From Azorinus chamasolen (lineage: Eukaryota; Mollusca; Bivalvia; Cardiida; Solecurtidae): a DNA stretch of 64,000 nucleotides. Position numbers and translations under genes: made by a program. Under the pieces are notes generated by a model. That model saw nothing but the letters and a program-made list of their open reading frames with translations. It was not told the DNA's origin and ran no database searches. Below, piece by piece: positions 10,174 to 20,825 of this stretch. How positions within the stretch are numbered: the stretch's first letter is position 1; each line of letters begins with the position of its first letter. Location of the stretch: the NCBI GenBank assembly GCA_963576725.1, contig OY755243.1, positions 78,055,417 to 78,119,416 on the forward strand, written 5' to 3'.

Positions 10174-13100
10174 TTAATCAGTCATGTTATCAAACGTCAA
10201 GAATATGGCTTGAATGTCTTTCAGGTAAGCTGCGTTACAGCATAAGAAATCAGGGTATTGATCAGCACTTAACACACTCTGCATCTGGTTGTCCACAAAG
10301 CCTATGAGATATTTCACTCGCTGTGAGTCATTTATAGTGTCAGTGAGCAGACTACTTGACCAAAATTAGTTCTGATTCTTGAATAGTACTCTTGTCTACG
10401 GTTCTTAACGTGGGTATTATTGCACTTAATGGCAAGATGAAACAGTTCGTCTGATAGAATCTGGTTACACCCACCACATGTTTTCTCGTTGAAAACTACA
10501 GGTTTACAAGAAAGTCTTGCTAGAAATGACATCAACTCCCTAGAATAAGGCCTCTCTTGGCAAACACGCCATATGTTAGATGTTGTCAGATTTGCATTTA
10601 TTTCTCGAAATCTTGAAAATTCAGGATCTGACATCATGCGATTTAACCAACTGACTTGTTCATGAGACATGATGGACTTCTTACACAGACTTTTCCAAGA
10701 GTATTTTCCCGGAAAATTTGAGGTATTTTTAAATTCTTCAAGATATGGTAAGAGATTGTACTTAGTTAAGATTCTTGTGATATCTGAAATGAAGCCAAAG
10801 GTTGTTCTAGAACAACCGTTTTGGTGTTGGAAGAGTCTGTGTAAGAAAAGTTGAAGCGTCAAGTCCTTTGATTCAAGTCTACAGATTGAACCTAAGAAGT
10901 TCAGTTTTTGTGTGTCAATGTAGGCTTCTAACGTCGTGAAACCAAGTAAACCTTTTACCATGTCAGATCGCGTGCGCATCGGGAGTGACTGAATATGTTT
11001 CAAGCAAAAGTGATGAGTGGATTCCAGATATTTCAAGTCCGATTGCGTGATATTATTCCATAACTCACAGCCGAAGAGAGCGCGTGGTAATATTATCGAC
11101 GTGTACAGCTTGGCGGCGGCAGTTGGACTGAGACCATTGCTGTGAACCCCACAGCTCTTGAGACTGAATAGAGTGCCTCTCGCGGACTGCCGAATGTCGT
11201 CAATATTCGCAGGCGATCTCCCCGACTGAGTCTGAACAATGCCTAAATGTTTATAGGACGATACGTCTGGTAAAAGACTGTCTGCATAGAATATCACTTC
11301 CGGTTCTTTCTGCTTTTTGTTGTGGACCATCAGTGCACATTTGCTGGCGTTGTAAGTATAGCGCCATTTACAGGCGTATCTGTAGCATATTTTCAGCAGT
11401 TCATTTAGCCCGATTTTTGACAATGAAAGCAGCACTATGTCATCGGCCTGGGTAGGCGCGCACAGGGGAATACCGTTTATTTGTAAACCATGCTGTGAGT
11501 TTGACAGCTCATCTAAGAGATCATTAAGGAACACTGTGTATAGGAATGGGGAACATATGCTTCCTTGTCTCGTGCCTTGAAAAATACAGAACGGTTCCGA
11601 TAAATGACCAAACCCAAACACACGACTGGAGTGTCCTCGAAGCATTTGACTGAATACGCGAAGAGCCTTGCCTTGAATATCCATATTGTGTAGTTTGTAT
11701 AGAATCCCGTCCACCCATGTTTTATCAAAGGCCTTTGAGGCATCAAGGAAACATGTATAACACTTGCTATTACGTTCTTTGCAGTAGTTGACTGATTCCT
11801 GATACAATAAGGATACCATTTTACAGGATTTCCCACGCAAGAAGCCATGCTGTAAAGGGTTTAATTTATTATTGAAGTTATATGTCTCTAAGCGCGTCAG
11901 TATAACTTTCCCAAACAGTTTGAACACAACCGGAAGTAACGATATTGCTCTATAGTTATTTGGGTCTTTGGCTGATTTACCACCGCCTTTGTGGAGAGTT
12001 ATGGCGAGGCTTTGTTTAAGCTGACTAGGTATGTATTCACAACGGAGCATTTCATTAAACAATAATGCAAGACACTTAGCGAGTTTTCCCCCCGCCAAAT
12101 TTGATGTGTTCGTAACATAAGTGGTCAAATGAGGCTGCCTTCCCATTCGGTAACTTGCGAACGAGTTCAATTAATTCTTCAACTGTTACAGGTTTGGTTA
12201 ATAAAATAGAAAAATTGCTGTCTTTAGCATCAACACTAAGCATATCTTTTAGTTTTTGTTCAACAAATTTCCGAAAATGATTGTCATAGGCAGCGTCATT
12301 TGTGACTTCATACAACTTTTCAAAATAAGATCTCCAACCTCGAAGTATTTTGTCAGGATCTCTTTCTACTGATAGTTCAAATTTAATTTCAGACCCCTGC
12401 CTGTTGTTACATTTGCCTTTTCGTGATTTAATTATTCTCCAAAACCCTTTTTGGTCCAATTCAGACAGTTCACTGATTCTTTCATTGTCCTGTTTCTCAA
12501 ATTCATAGGCCGCCTTCCTAAGACTACATCTAAACTGGCGTTTTTCGTCTTTGTACGAGCTGAATGCATGTCCTAGTCTTGGCCGACCGAGCGCGACCCA
12601 ATACGCACGTGCAGCGCTCATATTCCGGTGACATTCTTTAACAGCGTTTGTCCAAAACGGTTTCAAAAAGCTCTTATAGCAACGCTTTGAGATGCATGCC
12701 TCTGATGCCTTAATAAGGCAGTCAACTATGCTACGATATGACGAATCAATGTCTGTGTAGTCTAGCTTTATGTCTGATAGCACTGTTTCCACTGTGTTCT
12801 CATAATTATTAAGTCCTAACGCTGACGTCCATTTGTAGCAATATTTTACGAATTGTTCACTTTGTATATTTTGACTATACTCTGAGTTGCCACTGCTCAT
12901 ACATAAATATAGAGGTAAGTGTCTTGAGACGTTTAGTGGACTGTCGTCGTCGATGTGACAAGATTGTAATTTACTGATTAAGTTTTCAGAGACAAGGATA
13001 TGATCAATGAGGCTAGGTGACGCATGTTTACCAGGCACAAACGAAACACTGCTTCCAGTGCATAGATCTGAATCTGTTAGTACCACAAGGTAATGTTTCA

Positions 13101-13626
13101 TTGCCAAATTAGAAATGTAAGTGTCTCTAGAACGTCTACTTTCCTTAGAAAATTTTGAATTCATGTCACCCATTAACACTATACTGCAGTCACTTTCAAA
13201 GCCAGATATGAGGTCGTTCAATGTATCTATTTCGATTTTAAATGTCTCTAAACTTTCGCTGGTACAAGGGAGGTAAATATGGATAACGTAGATAATAGCA
13301 GACTGTGTAATAAGTTTGATAGCAGCAATTCGGTGGCTTTGAACGTCAACTATTGTAACCCTATTACTAAGTGACTTTCTCCAGAGTAAACCCACGCCCC
13401 CTTTACCAAACGAGCGGCCATTAAACGAGTTCACAGAGTTACCAGTAACTATGTGTGAGTCGAAGTGTTCATTAAATTGTTCCGAAAACACGTGCTTATT
13501 TTCATTCAGTAGCCAATGTTCTGAAATTCCTAAGATAGAAAGTTGTCTTGAGTCTATTTGCTCTAAAAGATATGGGATACCAGTAAAGATACCCGTTACA
13601 TTCCAAGTCATAATGTTTAAGTCCAT
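10174..13626 (-). pseudogene. LINE ORF2: endonuclease-reverse transcriptase, frameshifted
   Basis: The first part (13626-12076) starts MDLNIMTWNVTGI and has endonuclease hallmarks: ISEHWL, MGDMNSKF and SLIDHILVS. The second part (12170-10332) is reverse transcriptase with FLDASKAFDK, GTRQGSICSPFLY and an active site QADDI, where the usual (Y/F)ADD has Gln first. It also has a C-terminal cluster CGGCNQILSDELFHLAIKC of the Cys/His type. The frame changes at a run of six C on the plus strand (12088-12093). A second change near 10340-10365 leads into about 50 further codons, including VKYLIGFVDNQMQSVLSAD, ending at TAA 10174-10176. Homopolymer slippage suggests sequencing error or recent decay. 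Confidence 0.85.
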
Positions 13627-13640
13627 AGTGTATGTTTGAG

Positions 13641-15746
13641 TTAATACTCTTCGTCGTTGTTCATGTTATCAGTCATGTGACGACGCCGATTTCTGTATTC
13701 TGTTCGATTTAGCCATGGCCGGCACGCGATTCCTTCAGGCCAGTTGTTTGGATTTTCCATGATTTCCGACTGGTCTTTAAACACGACTACTTGTGCTGAT
13801 AAACAGTCTGTTCTCCTAGCAACGAGAAATTTTGCGTTTTTGCACGTTACCCCCATTTCTTCAAGAAAGTCGTACAAATCGTCTTCGTTGCAATCTAAAG
13901 CGATACCTGAAATTAGATAGGACACGGCCTTTCTTCTTGCAACACCGTAAAATCTAGTTTTCGCTGGTGTCATTGGGTCATAGTTCATTTCACTTGGGCT
14001 GGGGACGTTTGAATTAAACTCAGTTGTGGTCGCGCTATCATTGCAGACGTCAATTTGGGTCGACGTCGGCTGACGTCGCTGGGAAACGACAGATTTAGAT
14101 GCAGGTTGAATATTAATAATCATTCCACCAGCACCTCTGTTAGAGTTTCTTGAAGACGTATTGACAGCTTCTATATCTTGTTTATTCATGTCATTTGAAT
14201 CTCTGTCTGGACCAGACGTTTCTACGCCAGAACTATGCGATAGCGCTTGAGAGTAGGACCTGCAATTACCTGAGGCGCGTACTTCCGGTTTCCGGAGTGG
14301 TAACGCGGTTGAGGGTACTTCAATTGAAGGCGGTTTGGTTTGAGCAGCAGTAGCTGTAGTCTGTGGCGGAGTATCTGACGCCCTATTTTGTAGAGCAGTC
14401 GTGATATTTCGGCCAATGGTGTCGAGCTTCTCAGTCAATTTATTTGCAATATGCTCTAATGAGGTGTGTACAGTATGTCCTTGAGAGACACGACTGCCAA
14501 TTGAACTAATTTTATCTGATATATCAGTTGCAAACTTTTCAAGAGTGTTCTGCAGGCTGCCACTAGGGTTCTGTGATATTTTATTGACATTTGTTTCGAG
14601 ATGTTTTAGCCTCGAGTCTGCAGTTTTTGATGCCTTTTCAGTACATGATAATCTTGTTCTGATTTCTTCAAGACCTTTCGATTGCGTATCGATCTTTTCG
14701 TTGACTTCTGACATGCGAACAATAAAGGAATTTTTCTTTTGCACTTCGCTGTCATGAAGGTTTCTAATTTGTCTACTATTTTCATTCACTTTCGAGTCAG
14801 TGTTACGCATGTCTTGTTGAAGTACATTTCTGTGTGAATCGAGTGCAGTCAGCCGACCGCATAGTGTTTCCAAACCAGCAGAGAGTTTACCTATATTTTT
14901 GTCACTGATATTGGCACCAGAGCTGTCCGAACATGATACAATACGTGTGCAAGAATTGATCTCTGATTTCATAGATTCTATAGCAGATGACATGTTTGTC
15001 GAGAAATTGTTTACTGTATCTTTAATTTCAGCAGTTTGTGCTTTAAGCAAGGCTACTTCTGCTTGTAGAGATGACATGTTATTTTTAATTACATTTACTT
15101 CGTGCATTAGAGACCCGCCGTCGTGATGTTGTGGGTATTTTTCTTCTATGCACGAAGTGTTTGCTTCTGATGCTTTAAACATATTGTTCACGTTTCTCAA
15201 GTTTCCATATAAAAACTGTGTTAGCTCAAAGCAGTCATGCGCATATCGTTCTCCAACACTTGTTTTGGTTGATTTCCTCCTATCTTTCAGGATGCCGGAC
15301 GGTCCGTTGTCACAGTGACGTGAGCGAGAGGCAAGCTCAAGTCTATATTCGGACAATTTTTCCTCAGAGGATTGAAAATGTTCAAGGAGGCTACTAACAA
15401 ACAGGTCTCTTGGAAGATGACTAAGATCAGGCAGGGCTATGGCAGCAGAGGTCCGGTCGTACGGTTGCTGACCGCACTGAATTGTGTCGTCAGAGAGCAC
15501 TATCGGCGAGGCAGGATAACTTCTGTCCGATCTGTTAGTTAGCCCAGAGTTGCTTCCTTTGTTTATACGTGACGGTGTAGCCCCGTTCCGTTGTGTAGAT
15601 TTAACAAAAGTCTGTGAGCTATTTATGTCCATGTTTAATAAGGAATAATCATTGTCATAATCTTCACCACAGGTTGCTGGTTGGTCACCCGTGGCCATTT
15701 CACCGTTTGAGAGAAATACTTGGCTGAATTCGTAATCGCCGTTCAT
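13641..15746 (-). CDS. LINE ORF1 (nucleic-acid-binding, coiled coil)
   Basis: The 701-codon frame is intact. The first ~150 residues are polar and probably disordered. About residues 220-400 show heptad-like coiled-coil character (for example SSLQAEVALLKAQTAEIKD and LKHLETNVNKI), expected for ORF1p trimers or oligomers. A Ser/Thr/Pro-rich linker follows. The last ~90 residues (ISGIALDCNEDDLYDFLEE ... AQVVVFKD) have the beta-alpha-beta pattern of the RRM-like domain in many LINE ORF1 proteins. No CCHC zinc knuckle is seen. The product is expected to coat LINE RNA. Confidence 0.8.
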   Translation of the reverse strand: MNGDYEFSQVFLSNGEMATGDQPATCGEDYDNDYSLLNMDINSSQTFVKSTQRNGATPSRINKGSNSGLTNRSDRSYPASPIVLSDDTIQCGQQPYDRTSAAIALPDLSHLPRDLFVSSLLEHFQSSEEKLSEYRLELASRSRHCDNGPSGILKDRRKSTKTSVGERYAHDCFELTQFLYGNLRNVNNMFKASEANTSCIEEKYPQHHDGGSLMHEVNVIKNNMSSLQAEVALLKAQTAEIKDTVNNFSTNMSSAIESMKSEINSCTRIVSCSDSSGANISDKNIGKLSAGLETLCGRLTALDSHRNVLQQDMRNTDSKVNENSRQIRNLHDSEVQKKNSFIVRMSEVNEKIDTQSKGLEEIRTRLSCTEKASKTADSRLKHLETNVNKISQNPSGSLQNTLEKFATDISDKISSIGSRVSQGHTVHTSLEHIANKLTEKLDTIGRNITTALQNRASDTPPQTTATAAQTKPPSIEVPSTALPLRKPEVRASGNCRSYSQALSHSSGVETSGPDRDSNDMNKQDIEAVNTSSRNSNRGAGGMIINIQPASKSVVSQRRQPTSTQIDVCNDSATTTEFNSNVPSPSEMNYDPMTPAKTRFYGVARRKAVSYLISGIALDCNEDDLYDFLEEMGVTCKNAKFLVARRTDCLSAQVVVFKDQSEIMENPNNWPEGIACRPWLNRTEYRNRRRHMTDNMNNDEEY

Positions 15747-16084
15747 TGTTAATAACTTTGACCGTTACACGCCTGGGGCGATACGCCGGACAATGCAGCG
15801 TGACCCGTGCACTGAGATGCATTCACAGTTTATACATCATGTGTTGTTGTTGTCAGTTTTTGCTTTATTATTACGACAAAGGAAAATGTCTATAACATAT
15901 ATTACTCACTGGATCCAATCTTAAGTCCACAGACAAGTCCACAATATCCCAGAAAACACTTTTATCCTTTATATCGTGTACTTTATTACGCTCCAAACAG
16001 TTTTACTTTGCACTAAATCAACGATTTTTATCAGAGCGAGTTCGAAGCACGTCCATTAACAACCGGAACCGGAACATCTTTTCA
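15747..16084 (-). other. LINE 5' untranslated region
   Basis: About 340 bases lie between the ORF1 start and direct repeat B. The outermost part reads, on the plus strand, 'caaccggaaccggaacatc'. It would be expected to hold the internal promoter; no specific box could be assigned. Confidence 0.5.
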
Positions 16085-16620
16085 AACATACATGTGTACA
16101 TATGTCTATGTGAAATAAAGGGTTAACAATACACACTTTAAGTAGATATTTTTTATTGATAAAACAATTTTAAAGTGAAGAAAATATTCCAAAACAGGGA
16201 ATTAATATAATACATAAATACTTGAAATGCTCTGATCTAGTTATGTAAAACAACTTTATTTTTTACTTCAATTGTTAACCAGCATTTTGTACTAATATTG
16301 CTTTTCGAACATTTATTGGATCCAGATAATCTAATAAGAAGGAAGACTCATATTACTTGTTCCGTGCGTATGACATTTTCACTTCTGCTAATATTCGGTA
16401 TATAATTATCAACCCCTGTAATATTCGGCTGTCAAATTCCAGGTGGTGATCAGGGGTTGCACTGATCGTCCAATCTTGGTCATCTTGATCTGGAAAACAA
16501 ACAACAGGACAATTTATTCTTGTTACAAACATTCTTCATAGTTCTGTCATATTATCACTACCTGTACCATAGGTGCGAAATACAAACACTACATTATTGC
16601 TTTCTAGGCGATTTCTCCAA
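16085..16620. repeat. 536-bp direct repeat B (right of LINE)
   Basis: Copy of 8758-9294; see that entry. To its right, sequence changes abruptly to 'aaaaatgacatcatgaat', the start of a MITE-like unit. Confidence 0.9.
16353..16489 (-). CDS. Candidate terminal exon, unknown protein (copy B)
   Basis: Same acceptor, same ~45-codon reading and same TAA as 9027-9163, with no coding difference seen. The exon phase implies one base from an upstream exon completes the first Asp codon. No upstream exon was found to the right on the minus strand within several kilobases. Confidence 0.35.
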
Positions 16621-16826
16621 AAAAATGACATCATGAATATTAATTAAAATTATTGGCTATTATAGGACATGGACACAGGAACGATTTGCCATGGTAGAAA
16701 CTGTAGACACATATCTATATATCACAAGCAAATGGACCAGACCCTGATCAGATGGCTCCTACATGAGCCAACTGATCTGGGTCTACCCTGTTTGCAAATG
16801 CTTATTCATGGAGTAAAGGGCTAAGA
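16621..16826. mobile_element. TTAA-type MITE with polar palindrome
   Basis: It opens 'atgacatcatgaatattaat' and closes 'ttattcatggagtaaagggctaa'-like. The palindrome at about 16733-16800 runs from 'gcaaatggaccagaccctg' to 'ctgggtctaccctgtttgc'. The left terminus is truncated. Confidence 0.55.
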
Positions 16827-16929
16827 GTGTAACATTTTATTTTAGTGAATTCTTAAAGCTTCCGAAAGAAATGTCTGCTCAATCTCTGATTTGATGAATA
16901 TTTCATTCGATCAAACAATTGACTGAAAC

Positions 16930-17000
16930 AGCTTTGATCCGGATGAGATGGCAATGCCGAATAAATTGGCTTCTCATCTGGACCCAAGTTGTTTGTGAAT
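16930..17000. repeat. Palindrome, second sub-family
   Basis: Inverted repeat with arms 'gatccggatgagatggc' and 'cttctcatctggaccc'. The sub-family with 'aacagtttggatcctgatgag' arms also occurs near 3925-4000, 6765-6835, 38308 and 57690-57755. Confidence 0.55.
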
Positions 17001-17329
17001 ACCCCTCAAGTGAAAAGAGTTAATACCCTTTGCCAAAGTCTTACAGGTTTTATTTTATGTACTCAGCAGAGTTCTGTTAACAATTGCTAATGGTGCTTTC
17101 CGCATGACTTTCATCCTGCATTTATAATAAACTGCCACCTGTCGTACAGACTACAGACTGACATTAATACTAATTTTAATGTCCGGTTTAGCGAGGTATT
17201 TCTTTAGTGCAATATGACAATTTCAAATTTAAACAATGGACTATGAAACAATGAAACACCATGTCTCTTACAAGCATAACTCAACAAGCAATGATATATC
17301 AAGGTCCAGATTAGAATTTTAAGATGTGT

Positions 17330-17710
17330 AAATGAAAACATTTTTATGAATAACTTCTTTTTTATGAATTTCTCCACCAAACCCTATATTGTGGCCACTC
17401 TTTAGAATTGTCTCTTCGAGACAGTTCTAAAGAGTGGTCACAAAATAGGGTTTTGTGGAGGAATGAGGATTTTAGTATCTGAGTATGCACATTTATCCGT
17501 TGGTCTGGTATAAACATGTAGGTATCAGAGGTCCTGATAAGGTGGGTAAATTAAAATATTTTCAAGAATAAATTCTTTATTTCTTCACCAAACCCTATGT
17601 TTTGACCACTCTAAAGAATCGTCTCTTCCTAAAGAGTGGTCACAACATAGGGTTTTGTGGAGAAATGATTATTTTAGTATTTGAGTATGCACCTTTATCT
17701 GTAGCTCTGT
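17330..17710. repeat. Two adjacent long-hairpin repeats
   Basis: Two inverted repeats lie ~200 bp apart. The first (17386-17458) has arms 'aaaccctatattgtggccac' and 'gtggtcacaaaatagggttt'. The second (17586-17658) has arms 'aaaccctatgttttgaccac' and 'gtggtcacaacatagggttt'. Both are followed by a shared 3' part ('ttttagtat', 'gagtatgcac'). The loop of the second is shorter. This is a tandem pair of one MITE family distinct from the 'agaccc' palindromes. Confidence 0.75.
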
Positions 17711-17764
17711 AGGTATGTTACCTTTTGACTTAACATCCATTTGTCAAGTGAGTTTGGTTTCCAG

Positions 17765-17841
17765 GTGAAGCCCTTGGTGCAATTGGGAGCAGTGAGGTTC
17801 TAGACATATTACAACAGTATTCAAGTGACCCGGTCATTGAG
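17765..17841 (+). CDS. DOHH: Deoxyhypusine hydroxylase (DOHH), internal exon
   Basis: The exon follows acceptor TTTCCAG and ends at donor GAG|GTGAGG. It encodes EALGAIGSSEVLDILQQY then SSDPVIE, the end of the first half of the HEAT-repeat protein, right after the expected His-Glu metal motif of the preceding exon. DOHH hydroxylates deoxyhypusine in eIF5A in the cytosol, using a di-iron centre held by four His-Glu motifs. It joins in phase 0 with 20235. Exons for the N-terminal part, including two of the His-Glu motifs, were not found to the left, where the LINE and repeat B now lie. Confidence 0.85.
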
Positions 17842-18109
17842 GTGAGGAAAACTTCAATTGCATTTTTGATTTACATGTGGCAATTAACGTTTGTGGTGAG
17901 AAACAAGTTGAGTCGAATTGGCAAACAGAGTAGGCCCAGAACACAGAATTCATTTGAGCTGGGTGCACACCTTTTGCCAATCAAGATTTTTCATTGTAAT
18001 GGACCAAACCTGCAGTTAAACAATTAGGAACTATTCCTTTAGGAAAGAGCATCCAAGGGAGGTAACAGGGATTGCTTTGGCTGTTGTCATTCTACTTTCT
18101 GTCTACACC

Positions 18110-18321
18110 GGCCGCGTGGCTCAGTGGTAGAGCGTCCGTCTGCGGTACGGAAGGTCATAGGTTCAGTCCCCGGCTGCGACAGACCAAAAGTCGTTACAAG
18201 TTGGTACTAGTAGCTCCGTTGTCTATGCTTGTCATTAAAGGTGTAGTTCTAGGACTGGTCGACCTGGTTTCAGGATAATGTGACTGTGTGGGGTGCCCTT
18301 GCCATGTACCTGCGGCATCTT
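18110..18321 (+). mobile_element. tRNA-derived SINE, family 1, 3'-truncated
   Basis: The head 'ggccgcgtggctcagtgg' holds a box A, and 'ggttcagtccc' (18160-18170) a box B of a type 2 RNA polymerase III promoter. The body matches the full copy at 32855-33170 until 'gtacctgcggca'. The acceptor-stem halves do not pair, so it is not a functional tRNA gene. It lies in a DOHH intron in the sense orientation. Confidence 0.8.
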
Positions 18322-18383
18322 TCAATATTAGCCTAAATATGATATGCACGTCCAAATTAAACTGAAAGCAGAGAAGTTTGGCT

Positions 18384-18631
18384 TTTAATCCTTTTCCCCA
18401 TGAAAATTCATACAATAATAATGATATCATGAATATTAATTAACTGAAATCTTATCATATCACTATGAACATGGGATATTTAATTGTTGCAGAAACAGTA
18501 GAATCAGATATATAATATTACACAAGCAAACAGTAAACCCTGGTCAGACAGCTCCTATATAAGTAATCTAATCTGGGTCTACTTTGTTTGCAAAGGCATA
18601 GAAATGCATATTTATGGAGTAAAAGAATTAA
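18384..18631. mobile_element. TTAA-type MITE, near-complete
   Basis: It runs from 'tttaatccttttccccatga' to 'atttatggagtaaaagaatt' plus 'aa', so the ends are inverted repeats with TTAA-like edges. The palindrome at about 18525-18595 runs from 'aagcaaacagtaaaccctgg' to 'tgggtctactttgtttgc'. Length is about 248 bp. Confidence 0.6.
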
Positions 18632-19436
18632 AAATTCTATGTGTTTTAGTAAATTGTACTACCTCAAAGTCTGTTATGTGCATGCATACTTTCACATAGT
18701 CAGTTACTTTTCTCTCACAGAGTATTTCACAGACTTACTCTAATTATCCTAAGTAGTCAGTTAGTAGCAAGACATACCTTGGCATATATAGTGTTCGCCC
18801 AGTTCAAATGACTGTTGAAGGGGCCATTTCATAAGGGTCTACACTATTTGCTACTATGTCAGTCTATATATATAGCCTCTGCTGACATGTACAAACTGTG
18901 CATTGAAGCTAGTGTTGGATAAGACTATAGAGGATCTACATTACTTAATGTTGAAGCTTTTACATGTATATGATTATCAGATTGCAGCAGCTTTAAATCT
19001 TTCCACAATTTGGATGAATATGTGATAACGTTACCTGCTGAATTTCTTTCATGGCATATGAATGTAAGAGTTTGATATTGGCAGAAACTGTAGAATCAGA
19101 TCTATATTTAGTTCACAAGCAAACAGGACGGATCCTGATTGGACGGCTGCAACAGAACCCATCTGATATGGATCTTCTCTATTGCAAAAACATGAACAAG
19201 TTGTTTGATATTCTGATAAAGTATGGTAAGGCAAGAACAGTGAAAGATATGATGCAGATAGCATGTCAGAGTTTGTGCAAATTTGGTAACCAAAGTTTTC
19301 TTCTGCTTCTTACAAAACTTTAGTCAAAGTATAAACAACTTTGATCCTGTTTAAAGCAAGCACCCCATATGCAATTTATTTATATTACATTTGCTCATAG
19401 TTCAGAAGGATACATATGAAATGCAAGAAATAATTT
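18632..19436. other. DOHH intron, MITE remnants
   Basis: No exon is seen. A degraded polar palindrome lies at about 19115-19195 ('aagcaaacaggacggatcctg' to 'ggatcttctctattgcaaa'). Its open frames on both strands are by-products of the palindrome. Confidence 0.55.
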
Positions 19437-19849
19437 TTATGCCCCCATTGACGATAGTCGGGGGGGGCATATTGTTTTTGCCCTGTCTGTTTGTCTGTTT
19501 GTTTGTTTGTCAGCAACTTTAACACTGGTCATAACTTTTGAGCCAGTACAGATAGAGACTTGATATTTGGCATACATATGTATCTCATAAAGCCGCACAT
19601 TTTGAGGGGTAACGTGTCAAGGTCAAGGTCATCCTTCAAGGTCAGAGGTCAAATATATGGGTCAAATCGCCGACTTTAACATTGGCCATAACTTTTGGAC
19701 CAGTAGAGATAGACTTGATATTTGGCATGCTTGTGTATCTCATGAGGCTGCACATTTTGAGGGGTGACATGTCAAGGTCAAGGTCATCCTTCAAGGTCAG
19801 AGGTAAACTATATGAGGGGACATAGTGTTTCACAAACACATCTTGTTTT
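19437..19849. mobile_element. Helentron-like short element (family 3)
   Basis: A T-run is followed by 'atgcccccattgacgatagt' and its partner 'ggggggcat', a 5' hairpin. Two ~150-bp tandem units contain 'ggtcataacttttgagcc', 'caaggtcaaggtcatcctt' and related text. The 3' end has 'gaggggacat', a hairpin 'gtgtttcacaaacac' and 'atcttgtt'. This is the same plan as the unrelated elements at 699, 30311, 35350 and 36262. Confidence 0.65.
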
Positions 19850-20234
19850 TCCATGTTTTTAAAGTTCAAGATTGAGTCATCAAACGTAACCCTTTACTCC
19901 ATGTTCGCAAAGTTGCAAACATAGTAAAAGTACATGTATGAGTCATGCAGGAAACACCACATACAAAAGACACAGTCACCCATACAGCGCCATGACAAGA
20001 AAGTACAGCAAATAAACCAACAACACCCAGCTCCTGTAGGGGCCGTCTGATCAGGGTTTGCTATCTTTGCTTATGAAGGAATATAGATATTTTCCTACAG
20101 TTTCAGTCATTGCAGAAATACCTTGTTTTAGATGCCATTATAAAAATTCAGCTAATCAATATTCATAGTCATTGTTTCTAACAAGAAAATTCATGAAGTA
20201 AAGGCTTAAACATAAAATGTTGATATTTCCACAG
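19850..20234. other. DOHH intron, dispersed repeats
   Basis: A 'gcaggaaacaccacataca' repeat at 19948-20020 recurs at 61667-61690. Half of a polar palindrome with its right-hand MITE part lies at about 20030-20215 and ends 'aaattcatgaagtaaaggct'. The DOHH acceptor TTTCCACAG closes the stretch. Confidence 0.55.
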
Positions 20235-20490
20235 GTAGCTGAAACATGTGAGTTGGCAATTAACCGAATAAAGTGGCTTCAGAACAGTCAAAATGAAACG
20301 GAGTCATTAACAAGCAATCCATACATGTCAGTTGACCCTGCACCACCTAGTGTCACCGGTGACATTGCATATTTCAGAGGAGTCTTATTGAATGAGGACT
20401 TACCATTGTTTGAAAGATACAGAGCCTTGTTTTCATTGAGAAACATTGGAACTAAAGAATCAGTGTTAGCTTTAGCAGAAGGTTTGTGCA
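20235..20490 (+). CDS. DOHH: Deoxyhypusine hydroxylase (DOHH), internal exon
   Basis: After acceptor TTTCCACAG the exon opens VAETCELAINRIKWLQ, completing the N-terminal half. It continues through the inter-domain linker (NPYMSVDPAPPS, a conserved DOHH motif) into LPLFERYRALFSLRNIGT and ALAEG, the first HEAT repeat of the second half. The donor is ambiguous: G|GTTTGT after 20481 or A|GTACAG after 20490, both phase 1. The open frame continues beyond but turns into a MITE. The next recognised exon is 8.7 kb away, across the Ty3/gypsy insertion. Confidence 0.85.
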
Positions 20491-20598
20491 GTACAGTAAA
20501 ACTTGAATTGGGAATCATTAAAATCGCTAAATTTATGCAGGACAAAAATGATGCAGGGAGCTCCCTATGGGAGCTTTCTGCATTAGTTTTGATATGTG

Positions 20599-20825
20599 TT
20601 AATCCTTTCCTCCATGAATACGCCTTTCTATGCCTCTGTAATAACCACTCCTTGAAACCATTGTGATAAATAGAGCATTTGCTCATATAGGAGCAAATGC
20701 TCTATTTATCACAATGGTTTCAAACTACAAAATTTAAAATTTTCCTTTTCTGTAGTAAACGCTCCTTTTGGGTAGATTCATTCAAAGAGGTTGGGTCTAA
20801 AATAACCTATGGAGGAAAGGATTAA
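20599..20825. mobile_element. Complete TTAA-flanked MITE, 227 bp
   Basis: Its ends are TTAATCCTTTCCTCCATGAA and, inverted, 'ggaggaaaggattaa'. The core is a near-perfect palindrome (about 20655-20730): 'gaaaccattgtgataaatag' with 'gagcatttgctc', mirrored. TTAA plus inverted termini fits a piggyBac-like MITE. The terminus is shared with elements carrying the 'agaccc' palindrome, so one terminus type serves two cores. Confidence 0.7.

Larger units (their letters stand above)
10174..16084 (-). mobile_element. Non-LTR retrotransposon (LINE) with two ORFs
   Basis: The minus strand carries a 5' leader (15747-16084), ORF1 (15746-13641) and, 14 bases on, ORF2 (13626-10174). ORF2 encodes an apurinic-type endonuclease and a reverse transcriptase. 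This order is typical of Jockey/CR1/L2-type LINEs; the clade cannot be fixed by eye. ORF2 has at least two frameshifts. The element lies between direct repeats A and B. The 5' boundary is near 16080; the 3' boundary is uncertain. Confidence 0.85.

Noticed and set aside
18110..18185. tRNA gene
   Set aside because: Box A and box B are present but the acceptor-stem halves do not pair, and the sequence continues into a SINE body shared with 32855-33170.
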